A DNA stretch of 64,000 nucleotides from Diphasiastrum complanatum (GCA_029204225.1 CM055103.1:47236458-47300457); one strand, 5' to 3'; numbered from the stretch's first letter, positions 45,709-58,020 are shown. Made by a program: numbers and translations. Notes: generated from the sequence alone by a model not told the origin.

Positions 45709-46513
45709 TTAGGTGGAGGAAGGAGATCCCCATAACCCAAAAGAGGAAGGATCCTGAATCCATCATAAACCATAAAAACAGACCTTTATTAGCTTATGAA
45801 TCGGATAAAAGGTAAAATCTTCAGTAATGATGGATTTTGCATAGGTCCAGATATATCTGAATGAACAATATCTAACAAACCTTTTGCTGCATTGCATGCC
45901 TATGTCTTGATCTAAAAGGAATCCTAGTCTGCTTTGCAAGGATGCAGCTATGGTAGACATGGATATTGACTTTGCCATAAGGGTAGTCGAGATCAAGTGC
46001 TAGGGATTGTTGTCTGGACATGTTCGGTACAGATGCATAATTCATGTGTCCTAAGCGATGATGCCATAGTAATGCTTTATTGACAAGAACAGAGATTTTC
46101 AAGGCTTGACTAGAATCAGAATAACAATGTGCCAATCTGTATAAGTATCCATGTCTCTTGCCGAGTGCAATGATCTTATTACTCATATCAATAATTCTGC
46201 ATTGATCACACTCAAACTCTACCTCATGAATTAAATCTGTAATTCTACTTACTGATAACAGATTTGTAGAGAGTTTAGGAACATATAAGACTTTTGATAG
46301 TAGTTTGAATTGATTATGCTGGAACCTCAATCTTACAGTACCCTCACCTTCGATATCATCACCAAGATGAACATACTTAGTTGTGCTGTAAGGCATATAG
46401 GAATGAAAAATCTCAGGATGATTGGTCATATGCTGAGTAGCTCCAGAATTTAGAAACCTCGAATCATTTAAATTCGTGTATTTGTCTTTGACTATAAAAG
46501 CGTCTTCGTCCAT
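45709..46513 (-). pseudogene. Ty1/copia protease and pre-integrase (copy 2)
   Basis: A frame of 213 codons (45,872-46,513) runs from the protease (FLNSGATQHMTN, catalytic Asp replaced by Asn) through LLWHHRLGHMNYASVP to CILAKQTRIPFRSRHR. It keeps Trp where copy 1 has a stop. The integrase core then breaks. Confidence 0.85.
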
Positions 46514-47352
46514 TTCGACTTCAAGAGATGTTGGAACTGTATTTGCTTGTTGATCAGGTTGCTTGGCTGCATTCTTTGCTTTGAGAAATCCTGGATCTCA
46601 TGGTTATTGCATTTGAAATACTTGCAAAGCATCTTCTTCTTTGACGAATGTGGATTCAATGATTGTTCTTGACTTTGAGTCTGTATCTGATTCGATGCAA
46701 TCTGCTTGGAGCTTTTCTGCTTGTGCCGTTTCAAGCCCTTGTTGACATATAGAGCATGAGACAAAGAGGTAGACGGAGTGTCTTGACTTCTTCGATTATC
46801 TTCTTGCAACAACATAGTGATAACTCTGGTAAGAGTTAAATCTGAGTGTGTCATGATGATCATCACCCAGTTCTCATATGTAGAGGACAGGCTTGAAAGC
46901 AATGTCATAATTGCATCTTCATCATCTATGACTGATCCGACAATGACCATCTGTTGCAAGAGATTCTTAAATTGGTTAATATGATTTTGAAGAGAATCAT
47001 TATTCGACATCTTAAGTGTGAAGAATTTTCTTCGAAGATGTAACTTGGTAGTTACGTCTCTCACATCATATAGTGAGCTCAGGATGTCCCAAACTTCTTT
47101 CAAAGTTCTGGCTTTTGCTACATGGCCAATCTGATCATCTGCTATATTGAGGATAATAAGCGCAAAAGCTTCACCAACCTTCAACCTCCATTTCAAGTCT
47201 TTTGTGTCGTCTCCAAGCTTCACTTCGATACATGTAATAACATCCCACAACTCGTTGGCGATTAGCAAGGTCTTCATCTTAAATTTCCATAAATGATAAT
47301 TGGATCCACTTAGTTTGTCTACAATAAGACCGCCTTTACTTTGAGAATCCAT
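46492..47352 (-). pseudogene. Ty1/copia gag, 286 codons (copy 2)
   Basis: Same length as 27,128-27,988 with a handful of substitutions. The knuckle is further damaged (CKYFKCNNHEIQDF: second Cys also Phe). The frame overlap with protease is identical to copy 1. Confidence 0.85.
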
Positions 47353-47513
47353 TTGGAAGTTTAGTTTGTCGACGTTAAGAGAGATATTGTGCTGTGGAAA
47401 TCAATTCTTTGATATTGAAACAAATTGATTCGAACTGAAGAATTTGATATCGCGAAAGATGTCAAGTATTGGAGCTTGCGCTCTGATATAGTATTACGCC
47501 TTGAAGAATCAAC

Positions 47514-47525
47514 GCTCTGATACCA
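47514..47525 (-). promoter_or_regulatory. Primer-binding site for initiator-Met tRNA (copy 2)
   Basis: TGGTATCAGAGC on the minus strand, with the second damaged version near 47,474. Confidence 0.9.
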
Positions 47526-48154
47526 TGTTGGAAAGAGGTGTGTAAAAGATAGGTAGAATAGAATCAAATAAAAATAATTTGAATGACAAGAATTTAAAGT
47601 TATCGTGTGCAATAGAATAAACTATCTTTCTCTTTCTGTATGCATGACTACGCCTATCAATTTCGAACAGACGATAGTGATAAAAATCACGTTCGATCTT
47701 GTAGTAACTAACTTTGAAATCATTAGTACTACAATGATTACGTAGCCAAACATTAAGCATTGAATAATCGATCTTAGGACTTCTCAGAAATTACTTGATG
47801 ATGAATTAATGCAAGTCGGTGGCTTTGGTCATAAACAGTCTATCTGCAGATTTAAACATAAACTGTCACTCTACTAAAATGAATGTGAACTGTCATGCAA
47901 AAGATGCGATAGTCTTCACCAACATCAGTTCCTTAACATTTGAGACATCTGGCATTCTACGAAAAAGCCAAAGTAAGAGAAAATCCCAAAAGACAAAAAT
48001 CCTGAAAATGCCGACATTGTAAGCCGTTTCTGAGTAGTTATGCAGACTGTTAAAAACATGAAGAAATCATGCAGTCTGGATAAAAATTGGACAAAGATTA
48101 AAATGTCGATTAGTCGATTAGTAGGAGAATAATCCAATAAGTGCCTCATAGAAG
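47526..48154 (-). repeat. Copia 5' LTR (far end uncertain, copy 2)
   Basis: Counterpart of 28,162-28,790; scattered substitutions. Confidence 0.55.
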
Positions 48155-48613
48155 CATCCTTACTTATAACATAAGAAATCGCATGTAGTGATAGTATTCA
48201 TACATATGTACGCATCCAATCCATTACCATTATCATATACACAACAATTATCATTATCAAAGACCATCAACGAGGAAGATAGAACCATTGTAGGGCAGCC
48301 AACAATAGTATCTATGCGTAAAATAAGTATACTTATTATGAAACGTACTCATGCAAGTCATAAGTGCTTGATTTTTTTCAGAAATCAAAAGATAGAAATG
48401 AAACCATCACATTTCAGGATGGCGGCCAAATTAAACGGTATGAAAGGTGCAATCATTGATCATTATACCATTGAGTAATCATGAAGGCATTCTACCAAAT
48501 CACGATGATCTGGCCATAAGCAGGTTGTTGGCCATCATCCCACATGCCATGCAAACAATACATTTTTTGGAAGATAACCTACTGCGATGGAACAATATAA
48601 GACTGTTTGTAGT
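48155..48613 (-). repeat. Diverged repeat (copy 2 of 28,790-29,245)
   Basis: Collinear with copy 1 up to GACTGTTTGTAGT, where copy 2 continues into the flank of the gypsy element while copy 1 jumps to GTGCATAATTGG. Confidence 0.5.
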
Positions 48614-48700
48614 CAGAGATGATTGGCTTGTCGCAATAGGAGAGGCACAACAAGAGAGAGAGAGAGAAGGCAAGAAGAGTAGTATTTAGGTCTATGTACT

Positions 48701-49179
48701 TGTCATGCCCATGACTGGTCTCGGGTAGCGTGTGATCGGTAGATCAACAACCCGTAAGTTAGTTATAAGGGAATTGGGGCCCTTATGTTTATAAGGTCAT
48801 AATTAATGGTTGTCGGCCTAAAATCATGATGGTGGATTCGTATGGGTCTATCAGTGAGTCATTGGGGAATTGGATGATGTGGCCCAGATAGGCTGCAGAG
48901 GTGTCCAATGAGGTGTCATAGTGCACTACTAGTGGTGCATGGGCCTTGGAGGGTATAAGTATACCTATTGGGCTCTCACTAGTGTATGCTTGATTGCATG
49001 ACTAGTAGTCGTATGCTGTTGGGGTGATGCCTCATTCCTCTTTGTGATTGATCCATAGCTTGGGGGCTAGATCCGTTCGATCTAGGTTTGTGGTTGGGTT
49101 GGTTTGTCCACCATTCGTTTCCCTTGTGTTGCTTGTGATTGGCATGCTTAGAATAGGATTTTTGGTTTAGGAATTTACA
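48701..49179 (+). repeat. 5' LTR of gypsy element
   Basis: Begins TGTCATGCCCATGACTGG and ends GGTTTAGGAATTTACA. It matches 51,489-51,981, with an extra ~13 bp in the latter (TCCATGCTAGAGA region) and scattered substitutions. Confidence 0.9.
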
Positions 49180-49180
49180 T

Positions 49181-49192
49181 TGGTATCAGAGC
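49181..49192 (+). promoter_or_regulatory. PBS of gypsy element
   Basis: TGGTATCAGAGC one base after the 5' LTR; complementary to the 3' end of plant initiator-Met tRNA. Confidence 0.9.
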
Positions 49193-50221
49193 CAGTTCTA
49201 AACATGTTTTGCCATTGACTTATGCTCAAAATGAAATCTCAAATTATGTGGGGATTTTTCCGTTGTGTGATACGGAAGATAGCATTTTTTGAGAAGATTG
49301 GTGGAGTAAGCAAAAAGTGGTGAAAATTTGAATACCTCTTCCCGAGAATCACTTTTTTGAGGTACAATCGGTTGTGTGGTATGTGCGCTACCAGGTATAC
49401 AATCGATTTGGTTTTTAAGCACTTCAAATCTTTGTTTAGGAAGTAGATTCAGATTTGGCCGATTACTTTATTAGGAGCACTTTTCTTGTAGCAATGGTTT
49501 CAATTAGAGGAAACTGTGGTTTTTATGGTTTTTTGGTTCTTCACATAATAGTGGGTTATGGTTTTTTAGTATTGGTTGTCTTTTGCTTTTGTGATGAAGC
49601 CAAGTTTGGCTTAAGTCCAAGAAAAGCAGGAAAGAGGCTCAATAAGACTAATCTTTTGCTGTAGTGTTGGTGATTTCTTATAGAGTTTGCATGGCGGATT
49701 TTTGGTGATTTACAGGACTATGCTGTATTTTTGCCACATTAACAATGTTCTGCAGGCTTATGTGAACCAATAAAACCATTCTTTGGAGGCTATGGGTTAC
49801 AAGAAAGCCTATCCTGTGTTTCAGGACGAGGCAACCTACAAATCAAGATTTTTTGGAAAAAATTTGGCAACATGTACCCTAACTTTTGGGTCTTGTAAAC
49901 CCTACTCAATGTAGACCTGTAAGAATGGATTGCCTATGCATTTGTGAAAGCAAAGTAAGGCTAAGCAACAGTAAAAGCGCCCTACAAGCAATCAATAATC
50001 TGCAAAAACAGCAGAAGAAAGGTATCTAATGCTTCAAGCAAGAGCATAAGCTTGAATATCTTCTATTTTATGTGTAAATAAATGAAAAAATAGCAGAAGG
50101 TAGCCTCCAGAACCGCGCTCCTCCTATTGCATGCAGTGCGCCCTTTACTCATCTATCTACTTGCAAAAACATTTTAGAAAAGGGTGTAGAGAAGGCATGC
50201 CCCCAGCCATTCTTTTAGGCT

Positions 50222-50224
<3 letters not shown>

Positions 50225-50278
<54 letters not shown>
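50225..50278. repeat. (CT)n microsatellite
   Basis: About 27 CT units inside the gypsy element. Confidence 0.95.
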
Positions 50279-50279
<1 letters not shown>

Positions 50280-50400
50280 GTTTGGGTTCGGGCCTCTCTG
50301 GTCATGAGTTCTAGAGGCCCGAGGAGCCCATTTTTATGAGGGAAAGGGGAGGGCGTAGGTTAACTAAGTGTTGACAAAATGTTTTGTTAACTAATATATG

Positions 50401-50680
50401 TGCATAATTGGTAGAAGCAGGGGGGGGGGGGGTGGTTAGAGGTTTTGCCAAGGAATTTTTGTTTCATTTTTTTAGTTTCCATGGGCACTTCTTAGTAGTT
50501 ATAGAGTGTTTGGTTAGGCTTTACGGATTACCGAGTGACATTATGAACATTCACGATACGATGTTCACTGGTCACTTTTGGTCAGCTGTATTCGCTAATC
50601 TAAATAGGACTCTGAGCTTGAAGCTCTTCAAATTATTGGTAGTTACCTATGTTAGGTTATCATGTTCTTTTCTTGAGTAA
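50401..50680 (+). pseudogene. Ty3/gypsy integrase fragment (inside element)
   Basis: Same fragment as 29,252-29,493, preceded by a slightly longer G-run (50,421-50,432). Here it continues into other internal sequence of the element, whereas copy 1 stops at GGTAGTTAC, the duplication junction. Confidence 0.8.
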
Positions 50681-51488
50681 AGGACAAGAATCCGATGAAT
50701 TATGATTGACGAATCATAGTTCAGATTCTAGTTATACTTGATCATTTAAAAGAAGAATTATATGCATGACCAGAAGATCAAATGACATATATATTTATAT
50801 TTTGATAGCAATCTCCTCAGAGAGGAAGTTATCCTTGACGGAGATTTAGTTATAGTAAGCATTTGTCTACCGGTTATAACCCGTGTGTGCTTATATATAG
50901 TTTTAAACCTATATCACTCATTTCGATAGAGACTCGTACGATCAGGTTTCAGAAAGTAGTGGATTTGCTACATGATATGTAGGAAGTGCTACGAATAGCA
51001 TGTGAAAATGTCCAGTGTGCCTAAGATTGGGACCGACATTTTGCTAATCAGAAATGATTACCTCAAGACTTTCAAGTGGGAAATTGGATATATTTGAGAA
51101 TGCATACCGACAAGCATTACAAATTGTCCCCTAGATACCGAGGACCATATTAGATCTTGTAAAAGATCAGATTCTTAGCTTACCAGTTGGACCTCTCGGA
51201 AGAAACTCTAGTGCATCTGGTTTTTCATGTAAGTTGACTCTAGTAGAGTCTACGTAAAGGAGAGCATCTTGGTTTTGGAGATCAATTGGACCTGTTGGAT
51301 AAATTATTGGGCATTTCTCGAGTTGAACCCAGAAGGATCATGGATACAATAACTAAATGATTGAGAAATCATATAGTTACCAAGGATCTAGTTCGATGGA
51401 ATAGTCGCACAGACGATGATGATTCTTGGTAATAGTGAGGGAGCTTAAGGAAGAACTTCCCTAGTTTCAAGTTCTAAGGATAGAAGAA

Positions 51489-51981
51489 TGTAATGCCCAC
51501 GACTGGTCTCGGGTAGCATGTCCATGCTAGAGATCGGTAGACCAACAACCCGTAAGTTAGTAATGACTATAAGGGAATTGGGTCCCTTATGTGTATAAGG
51601 TCAAAATTAATGGTTGTAGGCCTAAACTCATGATGGTGGATTTGTATGGGTCTATCAGTGAGTCATTGGAGAACTAGATGACATGGCCCAGCTAGTTTGC
51701 AGAGATGTCCAATGAGGTGTCACAGTGCACTACTAGTGGTGCATGGGCCTTGGAGGGTATAAGTATGCCTATTGGGCTCTCACTAGTGTATGCTTGATTG
51801 CATGACTGGTAGCCGTATGCTGCTAGGGTGATGCCTCATTCCTCTTTGTGATTGATCCATAGCTTGGGGGCTAGATCCGTTCGATCTAGGTTTGGTTGGG
51901 TTGGTTTGTCCACCATCCGTTTCCGTTGTGTTGCTTGTGATTGGCATGCTTAGAATAGAATTCTTGGTTTAGGATTTTATA
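51489..51981 (+). repeat. 3' LTR of gypsy element
   Basis: Begins TGTAATGCCCACGACTGG; ends GGTTTAGGATTTTATA, so the usual terminal CA is mutated to TA. Confidence 0.85.
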
Positions 51982-51989
51982 GTAATCTT

Positions 51990-52960
<971 letters not shown>

Positions 52961-52961
52961 G

Positions 52962-53305
52962 GTCATTCACCATGCATGTGCTCCTATGTCCAATTATAGG
53001 TCTGGGCCCTCATATGATTATTAATTACTTGAAATGACCACGTCCGGAATAATGTAGTATAACTAATAACCACATACAATTGGAGTGATTAGCTATCCAT
53101 GTCAGAAATTATTCTGATTCCCTTATACAGGACATGGACATAATAGGAGGAGAGATCTATTTGGAACATATTGATAGTACAACATCATGTATTACCGATC
53201 TACTCACCAAACCTTTGAGTAAAAGTTCCTTCATCAAGCATAGTCCAATTTTGGATTAATTCCATGATCAATGTTTAAGTCAAATAGATAACTTTTTAGG
53301 AGGAG
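52962..53305 (+). pseudogene. Ty1/copia C-terminal end with polypurine tract
   Basis: GGEIYLEHIDSTTSCITDLL and TKPLSKSSFIKH (about 53,143-53,240) match the copia C-terminus (I.L..I.T..Q.ADILTKPL). A polypurine stretch TTTTTAGGAGGAG (53,293-53,305) directly precedes an LTR start. A second copy is at 61,220-61,550. Confidence 0.8.
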
Positions 53306-53735
53306 TGTTGAAAATAAAAAATCCATCTATCTTGAATTTTGGGGTTGATGAAGTTTTCCATCATGCGTGTAGGTGTAGAACATGAAAAGGCCAAATTTGG
53401 CTTGGTAGGAACTCGAGCCACTTCACATGCATTAAGTCAAGTTTGTCAAAAGTTACATGAAAAGCAAACTAAGACTTGTATTGGTACATGCATGAACATT
53501 TGTACATATGTATTCTAGAAAGTCACACACATATGAAAAATGTAGTTAGAGTTGCATTTCTCAACATGCAAAGTGGTAGGTGTCATTTTTTTGGTAGAAA
53601 CTACTCTTATAAGTGGAACAATAAGATTTGAGGGCTGATCTACCTTGAGGTAATCCCATCTATTATATATGTATGTGAGTTTTCTCACAATTTTGATGAT
53701 GAATCAAGCATTGAATTTCCTCATACATTAATTTT
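53306..53735 (+). repeat. Copia 3' LTR, internally deleted
   Basis: Begins TGTTGAAAATAAAAAATCC after the polypurine tract. Aligns with 61,551-62,073 but lacks about 75 bp between AGCATTGAA and TTTCC. The end is approximate. Confidence 0.7.
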
Positions 53736-53739
53736 CTTT

Positions 53740-53905
53740 CTACTTAATTTCATTAATTCTTGTCTTGTGTAGAAACTCAGCTTGAAAATTGAGCCAATAA
53801 TCATAGATACGGAGTTTATCTAAATTTAGGAGTAGAGTTGGAGACTTGGAACGTAAAAGTGTCGAATCTCCCAGTTTTGATACAAAGACATAGAGGATTA
53901 GATAG
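53740..53905 (+). pseudogene. Ty3/gypsy protease fragment
   Basis: TTTCATTAATTCTTGTCTTG and the following ~150 bp match 62,492-62,640, the part downstream of the gypsy protease active site. Here the active site itself is absent. It adjoins the copia LTR just as at 61,551-62,640. Confidence 0.6.
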
Positions 53906-55456
53906 TGACTCATTGTTTTTGAGCCTATTGTCCCATCGTTGGACAATGGCCACCCCTATTTGGTTTCAACTCCATATTATCTGGCATGTATGTAAGCTAC
54001 AAATGAGCACCAATCCTTTGGTTTGCATCGCTGCCTGGTAGGCAACAAGCAATTCATCAAAATTTGTTGGTAAAGACATTTCGTGGTCCAACTCGCTGCC
54101 TATGAAGTAGAAATCACCACTTCATAAAGTGAAGGAGATGAGGAATGGTCTATCGCTGCCTATGAGGCAAATGGATCCATTTTTTTGAAGCAAAAATGTG
54201 ATGAACTATCCATCGCGGACAACGAGCCATCATAGCAATAATTCAACATACATTTTGCTTAATGTGAGAAGCTATGAGCAAACATGTCATAAAGCATTAA
54301 TCTGAGTGTGTAAAGCAACACAAGATGCTTGTATTGAAATGAAATAGAGAAGACCTCTTACCATGTGGTAGCTTCCAGAGGATGTAAGTATCGTAGGGCA
54401 CAATCTCAAGAGGAACAAAATGGAGAACCCTTCTTCACAAACTATAGTGAAAAACGATAGTCGCAATTCCGTGATATATAGTGGTTTAACACGAGACTTC
54501 CTAGAAGGTACTATCTTGCCTTGAGAGTGAAGCAACAAATCCTATTCCTTCATGAGAGGGAAAAGTTTTTTTTGAAAAGATATATCATAAAAGAGGGAGA
54601 AATTTTGAAAAGATATATTGTAGGTTAAGGGTGATGTTTATTTTGGACCTTATAAACTTGAAGTGTCAAAAGCTAGTTGTTGTTTAGTGGTATGGTAGCA
54701 TAGCAAGGTGTGAATAAACAAAGAAGCATCCATGAGAGAGAGATACAAGACTGCACTTAGTTCCTCTTGAAAAAGCAAGACTGAAGCTTTTTAAAGCCTT
54801 TATTCATAATCCAACAAGGTAAAGTATAGTTGAAAAGTAAAATACAGTACTAAAAAGCACCATAAAGCATAACCACTTTCAAGTCGTTTAGCTGAGCCGA
54901 TAGTGTCTTCTCAATCCGATAGTGTTTTTGGCGATAGGCCAAGTCGTTATATCACCGTATCAAGGTGAGTGCCATGCTGATCATTACGGTCAGTTGGTCC
55001 ATATAAGTTCTTTTTTAGTAATAACAGAGTATTAAAAGTTTGAACCATTTTTAATTTTCTTAGCCAAAAGTCTTGGTGTGGACGCGTGTGCTGGTATTAG
55101 GGCAAATCCATGCCATGCTAACCCAAGTGACCCATACAGAGCAAGGTATGTCACGCACCGTTGTCCATACTCCTAAATATATCCATGATTTTCAGTTGTA
55201 TCCCACCAAACGTCTAATAGCACTTATTAGGGTGAGTTTAAGATTTACTATGCTTGATTGTATGATTGTCTCTACGCAAAGTCATGCAGTATAGAAATCA
55301 TAAATCAACCATGGTATACGGACACCACTTTGGATAGACATAATTAATAATGAGTGATATTTTTCCAACGTTTCTACAAGGTATTAGGGCAGATCCGTGC
55401 CGTTCTAACCCTTTCATAGAAACTACGTATCTTACGCATATCTGTGCCATCTAAGA
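53906..55456 (-). repeat. Hairpin-rich noncoding repeat (third copy)
   Basis: Matches 23,230-24,780 from TCATTGTTTTTGAGCCTATT onward, somewhat more diverged than the two segmental copies. Hairpin cores lie near 53,935, 54,026, 54,090, 54,150 and 54,208; GTATTAGGG motifs lie near 55,094 and 55,383. It ends where the copy-1 equivalent enters PLE sequence. Confidence 0.75.
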
Positions 55457-55860
55457 CCATTATATTGGAGTCCCCACTGTAAGGGTTTTTCTTGACAGAG
55501 GTTTTTTAAAGAATCAATTAGTTGCTCAACTTTATGGATGTAGTATCTTTTACTTTAGTCATTCAAAAAAACAAATTGTTGAAGGTATGACAGATTGCTT
55601 ATCCCTTTCTTGTTTGTGCTTCCTAAAAAAACCTGATAACGAAAGGTCATACCTGAATGTTTGTAGATGAGGTATATTGGGGGGCTTCTATTGTTGTTTT
55701 TCATAGAGATTTACTTCTTTATATCATAACGACAAGAGAAAAGTGTTTTCAGTCCATAGCTATGTTTAAACAATATGTAAAAATGTTTATACAAAGTGTA
55801 CAGAGTATGCTAAACTACTTGCTTGTGAAATCTCGGTAGACAGAATACCTTTGTTTGGAG
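55457..55860. other. Uncharacterised stretch
   Basis: A 60-codon plus-strand frame (55,657-55,839) is unrecognised. No repeat partner seen. Confidence 0.3.
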
Positions 55861-56059
55861 TACGAAGTCATTTGCTTCTAAAATGAACCAAACTGTGAAT
55901 GATAACAGGCCATAGTTACCGAACAGTGCTACGTTATCACATAAACTGATAAGCATTTAGTATCGTATACTAAGTGTAGGTATGTTAGAGAGGATGCAAT
56001 GATAGATAGTCCAAAGAGTGTATACATTTACTTAAGAGTTGAGCCAAAAAGCCATCTTC

Positions 56060-56560
56060 TATCCATTGCTGGATGATATAAAATATGTCTACATGAAGCT
56101 TCAGAGAATAGAAAGTTTTTTTAGCTTGTTGTCCATCGCTGGACAACAAGCAAGTTTACTTATAAGTGCATAAAAAGTGATTGCTCCTATCATCCATCGC
56201 TGGATAGTAGGAGTGTTGTAAGCAAAGAGCGAGTAGGTACAAACTGTTTGTTGTCCATCGCTGGCCAGGTTACACCTCAACCTTAGAATCCATCATTAGC
56301 CAAAGGAAGTGTATGCAATCTGTCCATTGTTGGACATGTACAAATTTTCAAGAAGGCAAAGATAAAGCCTTTCTATTGTTACCCATACTAAGAAGCAAGT
56401 AAAGCATTTAGATGAAAATGCGGATAGTTGATTCATTGCTGCCACACAAGTATTTCCACAATGGGATGTGAGAAAACAATATGCTACGATCACGGCCAGT
56501 GAGGCACGTTTCAAATTTTATACTAGAAAGCATGATCTATCCATTGCTGGCAGGTTAACA
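56060..56560 (-). repeat. Hairpin array with GNRA-type loops
   Basis: Cores near 56,080, 56,133, 56,193, 56,263, 56,322, 56,430 and 56,538. The best unit (56,124-56,151) is a perfect 12-bp stem, GCTTGTTGTCCA with TGGACAACAAGC, and a 4-nt loop (TCGC, or GCGA on the minus strand). Another (56,184-56,213) pairs CTCCTA..ATCCA with TGGAT..TAGGAG around the same loop. At 56,080 the loop is TTGC (GCAA on the minus strand); at 56,322 it is TTGT with stem TGTCCA/TGGACA. Confidence 0.75.
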
Positions 56561-56761
56561 TTTTACCATAAAAAGTTCAAACAAAGACCTTCTTTGTTGA
56601 GTATACTTAACCATATTTGAGAGCAAACCTACAAAAGCATCATACTGAATGCTACAAGTATTATAAGAGCGAGCCATTGTAGTAAAATGGTAAATGAAAA
56701 AGCACTTACCATAAGAATTCATTTGCCAAATGATGAACTGATAGGGCGCAATTGCAGTAGC

Positions 56762-56763
<2 letters not shown>

Positions 56764-56858
<95 letters not shown>
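56764..56858. repeat. (GA)n microsatellite, ~47 units
   Basis: Uninterrupted GA run. The 60-codon frame through it is an artefact. Confidence 0.98.
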
Positions 56859-56859
<1 letters not shown>

Positions 56860-57172
56860 GAAATCTTAACAGTGTAGTGTAGAATACTCGTCGAAAACTG
56901 CCTGCTTCATAATGTCATACAGTGTAGTTTCTAGGAAGGTTTGAGTGGGAGAGGGAAAACAAATTTTCCTCCAAATAGGATTTTAAAATTGAAAAAGTCT
57001 TGTAGTGCCTTTTTGAAACTTTTGGTGGGAAATTCCTTTAGTCAAGTAAAAGCCAATTTGTATGAAAGTTTAGAAGGCTACTTGGACCTTGTATTTTTTA
57101 AGAGGTAATGTGTCAGTTGTTGTCCATTGTTCGATAGCGAAGCAGGGTAAAGGTAAACGAAGGAGCATCCAT

Positions 57173-57204
<32 letters not shown>

Positions 57205-57363
57205 CTCACTAAATGATAATTATGTTCACTAAGCATATGCGCTGGTAACCATGCAAGCTAGCTACTAAATTACATGTGGTCTGTGTGCTAGGTGTATTTA
57301 TTGCTTGTAGATTGAGTCTTGTAGGCATAGTTCTTGTTAGTTTCTAAGAGTAGTTAATGGTCT

Positions 57364-57475
57364 ATGTAGGGTTAATGTTATAGGTGTACCATCATGTAGG
57401 TCCACACTTGGTAGCAATATGTAGGGTTAATGTTATAGGTGTACCATCATGTAGGTCCACACTTGGTAGCAATAT
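57364..57475. repeat. Perfect tandem duplication, 55-bp period
   Basis: ATGTAGGGTTAATGTTATAG through GGTAGCAAT occurs twice head to tail without differences, so the duplication is recent. Confidence 0.95.
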
Positions 57476-57689
57476 ATTGAGATTCCATGGAAGATAAGGT
57501 AATAGAAGTTTGTTTTCTACTATTCCATAAAATAGGACCTTTATTGAGCAAAAGCAGAAGAGTAGTTGTAGACTTCTTTGTATCCACATCCCTTGCATAC
57601 TTCTATAAGACTAATACTATCATATGCAGCAATAGTAGATCCGAAAATCCATCAAATGAATGTCCAAAAAACATTCTTGAATGGAGTAA

Positions 57690-58020
57690 CAGATGAAGAT
57701 ATATAGATGTACCAACCTAAAGGCTATGAGCTCAAGGGTGAGGAGCACATGGTGTGTAATCTCCATAAACTTTTGTATGGACTCAAGCAATCACTGAGTG
57801 CATGGCTTGATAGGATCAACAGGCTTTACTCCTAGCTTGGCTTTCTCCAATGTTTACTACAAAGGATCTGGAGTTGGTAATTCTTTTGTTGTTACTATAG
57901 TGTATGTTGATGACTCTTTACTCTTCAGTAATAACATCAAGCTAATGAAAGATGCCAAGAGAATGCTATCAAATGATTTTGAGACTCTTCAAGAGACACA
58001 CTTGTACAAGCAGAACAAAT
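57690..58020 (+). pseudogene. Ty1/copia reverse-transcriptase fragment
   Basis: Plus-strand frames give DIYMYQPKGYELKGEEHMVC and NLHKLLYGLKQSLSAW, then LGFLQC and (shifted) VTIVYVDDSLLFSNN with LMKDAKRMLSNDFE. This is the standard copia RT run: QP.GF..., LYGLKQ.PR.W, and the catalytic YVDD. A frame shift lies between the two blocks. Confidence 0.85.

Larger units (their letters stand above)
29499..50646 (+). repeat. Tandem segmental duplication, copy 2 (with inversion)
   Basis: Starts with GACTGCGAACAAAGTAC exactly as at 7,981, separated from the end of copy 1 by about five filler bases. Relative to copy 1 it lacks the equivalents of 12,081-13,309 and 17,959-18,831, and its 33,694-38,322 block is reversed. 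It lacks about 184 bp of copia gag, but keeps about 57 bp of PLE (38,36x-38,42x), about 60 bp next to 31,535-31,600, and about 1.8 kb of a gypsy element (48,614-50,400) that copy 1 has lost. Confidence 0.9.
48701..51981 (+). mobile_element. Ty3/gypsy LTR retrotransposon, internally deleted
   Basis: Two LTRs in the same orientation flank about 2.3 kb. The 5' flank GTACT and 3' flank GTAAT could be a 5-bp target duplication with one change. A PBS follows the first LTR and a purine-rich AAGGATAGAAGAA precedes the second. Inside, 50,408-50,680 encodes the integrase fragment (GLPSDIMNIHDTMFT, GHFWSAVFAN), and the end (51,310-51,480) encodes broken chromodomain-like sequence (IMDTITK, NHIVTK, LVRWNSRTDDDDSW). 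Gag, protease, RT and RNase H are absent. It is non-autonomous and decayed. Confidence 0.8.
55860..57230 (-). repeat. Diverged hairpin-rich repeat (fourth copy)
   Basis: Shares scattered blocks with 22,840-24,080: a TTACCAT(A/T) block near 56,706, TTTTGAAA blocks near 57,000, and GTTGTTGTCCATTG leading to GAAGGAGCATCCATGAGAGAGA at 57,160. A (GA)n tract is inserted at 56,764-56,858 and a shorter one at 57,173-57,200. It carries the clearest hairpin array. Confidence 0.6.

Noticed and set aside
56060-56560. CRISPR array
   Set aside because: Spacing is irregular, the shared core is only about 9-12 nt, no cas genes occur, and the context is a plant genome.
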